Part shown: positions 62,385 through 64,000 of the stretch, piece after piece
Layout: the number at the start of each line of letters is the position of its first letter
Numbering within the stretch: position 1 is the first letter of the stretch
Origin: Aquibacillus albus
GTDB taxonomy: Bacteria; Bacillota; Bacilli; Bacillales; Amphibacillaceae
Length of the DNA: 64,000 nt
Reading direction: 5' to 3'
Assembly (NCBI RefSeq): GCF_016908325.1
Contig: NZ_JAFBDR010000001.1
Location: 186,001-250,000 of the forward strand
The notes under the pieces: generated by a model
The model's input: only the letters and a program-made list of their open reading frames with translations
Databases searched by the model: none
Told to the model about the DNA's origin: nothing
Program-made: the position numbers and the translations under genes

Positions 62385-63588
62385 ATCAAACGAGGATAAA
62401 GTAGAAAAATTACTAAGAAAAATGCCTCGAGTCGAAGACAATCAAGATAAAGATGCTCTTTTCTCAAAGGTTTCTGCAAGTATGAATAAAAAGGATACCA
62501 CCAGGAAGAAACCTAAGTTTCCTTGGTTAATCCCTTCTATTGGATCAGTTGTTGTTGTTTTTTTATGTGTATTAATTTATCAAAGCTTTCCATCAGATAA
62601 CCAATTTTCTTTTGAAAGAAATAGTGATGATTCTGTGCAAGATACAACAGAAGAAAGTACGGATAGCTCCTTTAATGCTCAAATGGATAAAAGAGAATCA
62701 GACGAAAGTGGATCTATATCCCAAAATGAGGAAAGTGCAGAGAATGAAGCTTTGATTATGGAAGGTATCGAAGAAGCAGCTTCAAGTAAACTGGTTTACC
62801 CGGACAGTAATGTAAGTTTTATTTCTGTTGCTGTAATGGATCCAAGTATTCACTATACGATTCCGATGCAATTGGTTGATACTAGTACGAATGAGGCAGA
62901 TCCTGAGTATTACTATAATCAATTAGGTAATTTTATTGATGAAGAAGCATTTGATGTCGTTATTTATCCTTTTGAAGATATTAATTTTGATATCGTAACT
63001 GAAGAAAATGAAGTCCATTTAGATATTCCTAATGATTTTGAATTGGAAGAAGGAAGCGCATTAGCAGGAATGTTTGAGAGAATTCTTTCTGTGATGTTTC
63101 ATCCAAATGAAATTGACGAAGCAGTTTTAAATTTAGATGAATCTCGTGACAGCTTTGGTATGTATGGAAATATAGACAGGTTACCATTAACAAAACAAGA
63201 AAATCAAAGTTATAAAATTTTTCAACGAGATGAAAGTAAACCAGAGCTTTTATTGCCAACATCAACAAATGAATTTGAAACGTTAGAAGAAGCTTTGGAA
63301 GAAATGAAATTGAGTGAGCCTGAGTTTCATGTGGAGGCTTCAATCCCTTCAGAAGTTGAATTAAATGTAGAATCAAGCAATCAACTTGTAACGATTAGTT
63401 TTTCGAATTCCGTTAGTTTTGGTAATAATCAAGAAACATTAAATATGTTAGAAGCGATTTTACTGACTGCAAAAAGTTTTGGCTATTCAGAAGTCAGATT
63501 TGATATGCAAATAGACACAGTTGGTCCATATCGATTAACGGACCCGCTTCCTGTACCGGTAGGGGCAAATCCAATTTATTTACACTAA
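62371..63588 (+). CDS. rsiX: Anti-sigma-X factor RsiX
   Basis: Membrane-bound inhibitor of SigX. A cytoplasmic N-terminal domain of about 50 residues binds the sigma factor, followed by one membrane helix (about 51-73), an acidic Ser/Asp-rich linker and a large outer domain. 405 residues, somewhat longer than the about 368 I recall for B. subtilis. The TTG 62371 follows GAGGGGAGGAAAC. The call rests on position and layout more than on motifs. Confidence 0.85.
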   Translation: MSPNKSNEDKVEKLLRKMPRVEDNQDKDALFSKVSASMNKKDTTRKKPKFPWLIPSIGSVVVVFLCVLIYQSFPSDNQFSFERNSDDSVQDTTEESTDSSFNAQMDKRESDESGSISQNEESAENEALIMEGIEEAASSKLVYPDSNVSFISVAVMDPSIHYTIPMQLVDTSTNEADPEYYYNQLGNFIDEEAFDVVIYPFEDINFDIVTEENEVHLDIPNDFELEEGSALAGMFERILSVMFHPNEIDEAVLNLDESRDSFGMYGNIDRLPLTKQENQSYKIFQRDESKPELLLPTSTNEFETLEEALEEMKLSEPEFHVEASIPSEVELNVESSNQLVTISFSNSVSFGNNQETLNMLEAILLTAKSFGYSEVRFDMQIDTVGPYRLTDPLPVPVGANPIYLH

Positions 63589-63678
63589 CTTTAGCTTAGC
63601 TATAGGGTAATGGTTATGGAGGCGATACTGGAGTAATCGGAAGCTCATTTATTTATAAGTTTCCTAGACAATAAGATT

Positions 63679-63716
63679 AGGGTGTCGCTAACTATTTTGT
63701 TGCGACACCCTTTTAT
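63679..63716 (+). terminator. Terminator of sigX-rsiX
   Basis: Arms GGGTGTCGC and GCGACACCC with a 13-nt loop, then TTTTATTTT. Confidence 0.92.
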
Positions 63717-63930
63717 TTTACACGTTAGGCAAGTATAAAATTTTAGCTATGAAGAATATTCGACGTTGTTGAAATTTTTAGGAACTAAGTATAAGTGCAA
63801 CTAGGCATTCGCCGGCGCATAATGTCTATTACTAATCTTACGTAAAGAAAGTTTAATTTGTGAAACGTACGTGGTAAAATTAAGATAATATTCCATGATG
63901 TTCGAATGGACATAATGTATAGTTATTTTT
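63717..63930. other. Intergenic, no gene seen
   Basis: AT-rich sequence between converging rsiX and fer. A 65-codon minus-strand frame (63801-63998) overlaps the ferredoxin gene in another frame and is not supported. No clear hairpin or repeat found. Confidence 0.5.
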
Positions 63931-64000
63931 TTAAGATTCTTTATTAAAAATCTTAATCGACTCTGTTGGACATTCTTCATAGGCATCCAATAGGTCATCC
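63931..64000 (-). CDS. fer: Ferredoxin, C-terminal end only
   Basis: The last 22 codons of a minus-strand gene run off the window: DDLLDAYEECPTESIKIFN then KES and stop. The segment EECPTESIK is the C-terminal cysteine region of the monocluster [4Fe-4S] ferredoxin of Bacillus (where CPTDSIKV stands). The cluster-binding N-terminal CxxCxxC lies beyond the window edge. In B. subtilis fer also lies downstream of the res region. Confidence 0.8.
   Translation of the reverse strand, partial: DDLLDAYEECPTESIKIFNKES

Overview
The window is a 64 kb piece of a low-GC, endospore-forming Firmicutes chromosome. It carries spoIIAA-spoIIAB-sigF, a spoVA operon, spoIIM, spmAB, dacB, dacF, a menaquinol oxidase (qoxABCD), resABCDE, sigX/rsiX and strong AGGAGG ribosome-binding sites. 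Gene content and order follow the bkd-to-res segment of Bacillus subtilis, with losses and insertions. Proteins are closest, from memory, to Bacillaceae of the Oceanobacillus/Virgibacillus type; the genus cannot be fixed from sequence alone. No rRNA, tRNA, CRISPR array, prophage or intact transposase was seen.

Layout. (1) 1-7.9 kb: 3' half of bkdR, then bcd-buk-lpdV-bkdAA-bkdAB-bkdB, which converts branched-chain amino acids to branched acyl-CoA and acids. (2) 8-12.2 kb: glutaminase, a Fur-boxed siderophore ATPase plus FhuF-type reductase, and an HTH/pseudouridine-synthase pair. (3) 12.5-16.4 kb: qoxABCD, ending in a 129-bp imperfect inverted repeat. (4) 16.5-22.2 kb: small membrane protein, CaCA antiporter behind a double palindrome, four micro-genes, brxB, yqjA, a Prli42-like micro-gene, yqjE. 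(5) 22.3-32.5 kb: LexA-boxed dinB; rnz, namA and a GDPD on the minus strand; rocB, yqjQ, yqkB, yqkE, yqkF, nudF and an EndoQ-like nuclease. (6) 32.6-41.7 kb: spoIIM, fur (PerR box), yqzK, xerD, deoB-pupG-pdp nucleoside salvage, then dacF and the spoIIA operon. (7) 41.7-49.9 kb: two inverted copies of an extragenic repeat, a shortened spoVA operon (AA, AB, AEA, AF), lysA, ppiB, a lone ribT, scpAB. (8) 50-64 kb: sodF, dacB-spmA-spmB, rluB, resABCDE, a cobalamin riboswitch driving a DUF4430 lipoprotein and an ECF S-component, sigX-rsiX, and the end of a ferredoxin gene.

Working together. Sporulation promoters can be read by eye: sigma-F at dacF, an 0A box plus sigma-H-like site at spoIIAA, sigma-G at spoVAA, sigma-E at dacB. 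Stress and metal circuits also show sites: Fur boxes at the siderophore genes, a PerR box at fur, a LexA box at dinB and a sigma-X autoregulatory promoter.

Most notable points: a BkdR whose sigma-54-contacting GAFTGA loop is gone, together with no visible -24/-12 promoter and no ptb; the riboswitch-controlled DUF4430/ECF-S pair; a paired 10-bp palindrome in front of the CaCA exchanger; the extragenic repeats and long inverted repeats used as terminators; and several micro-genes. Protein comparisons to B. subtilis are from memory, not from a search.
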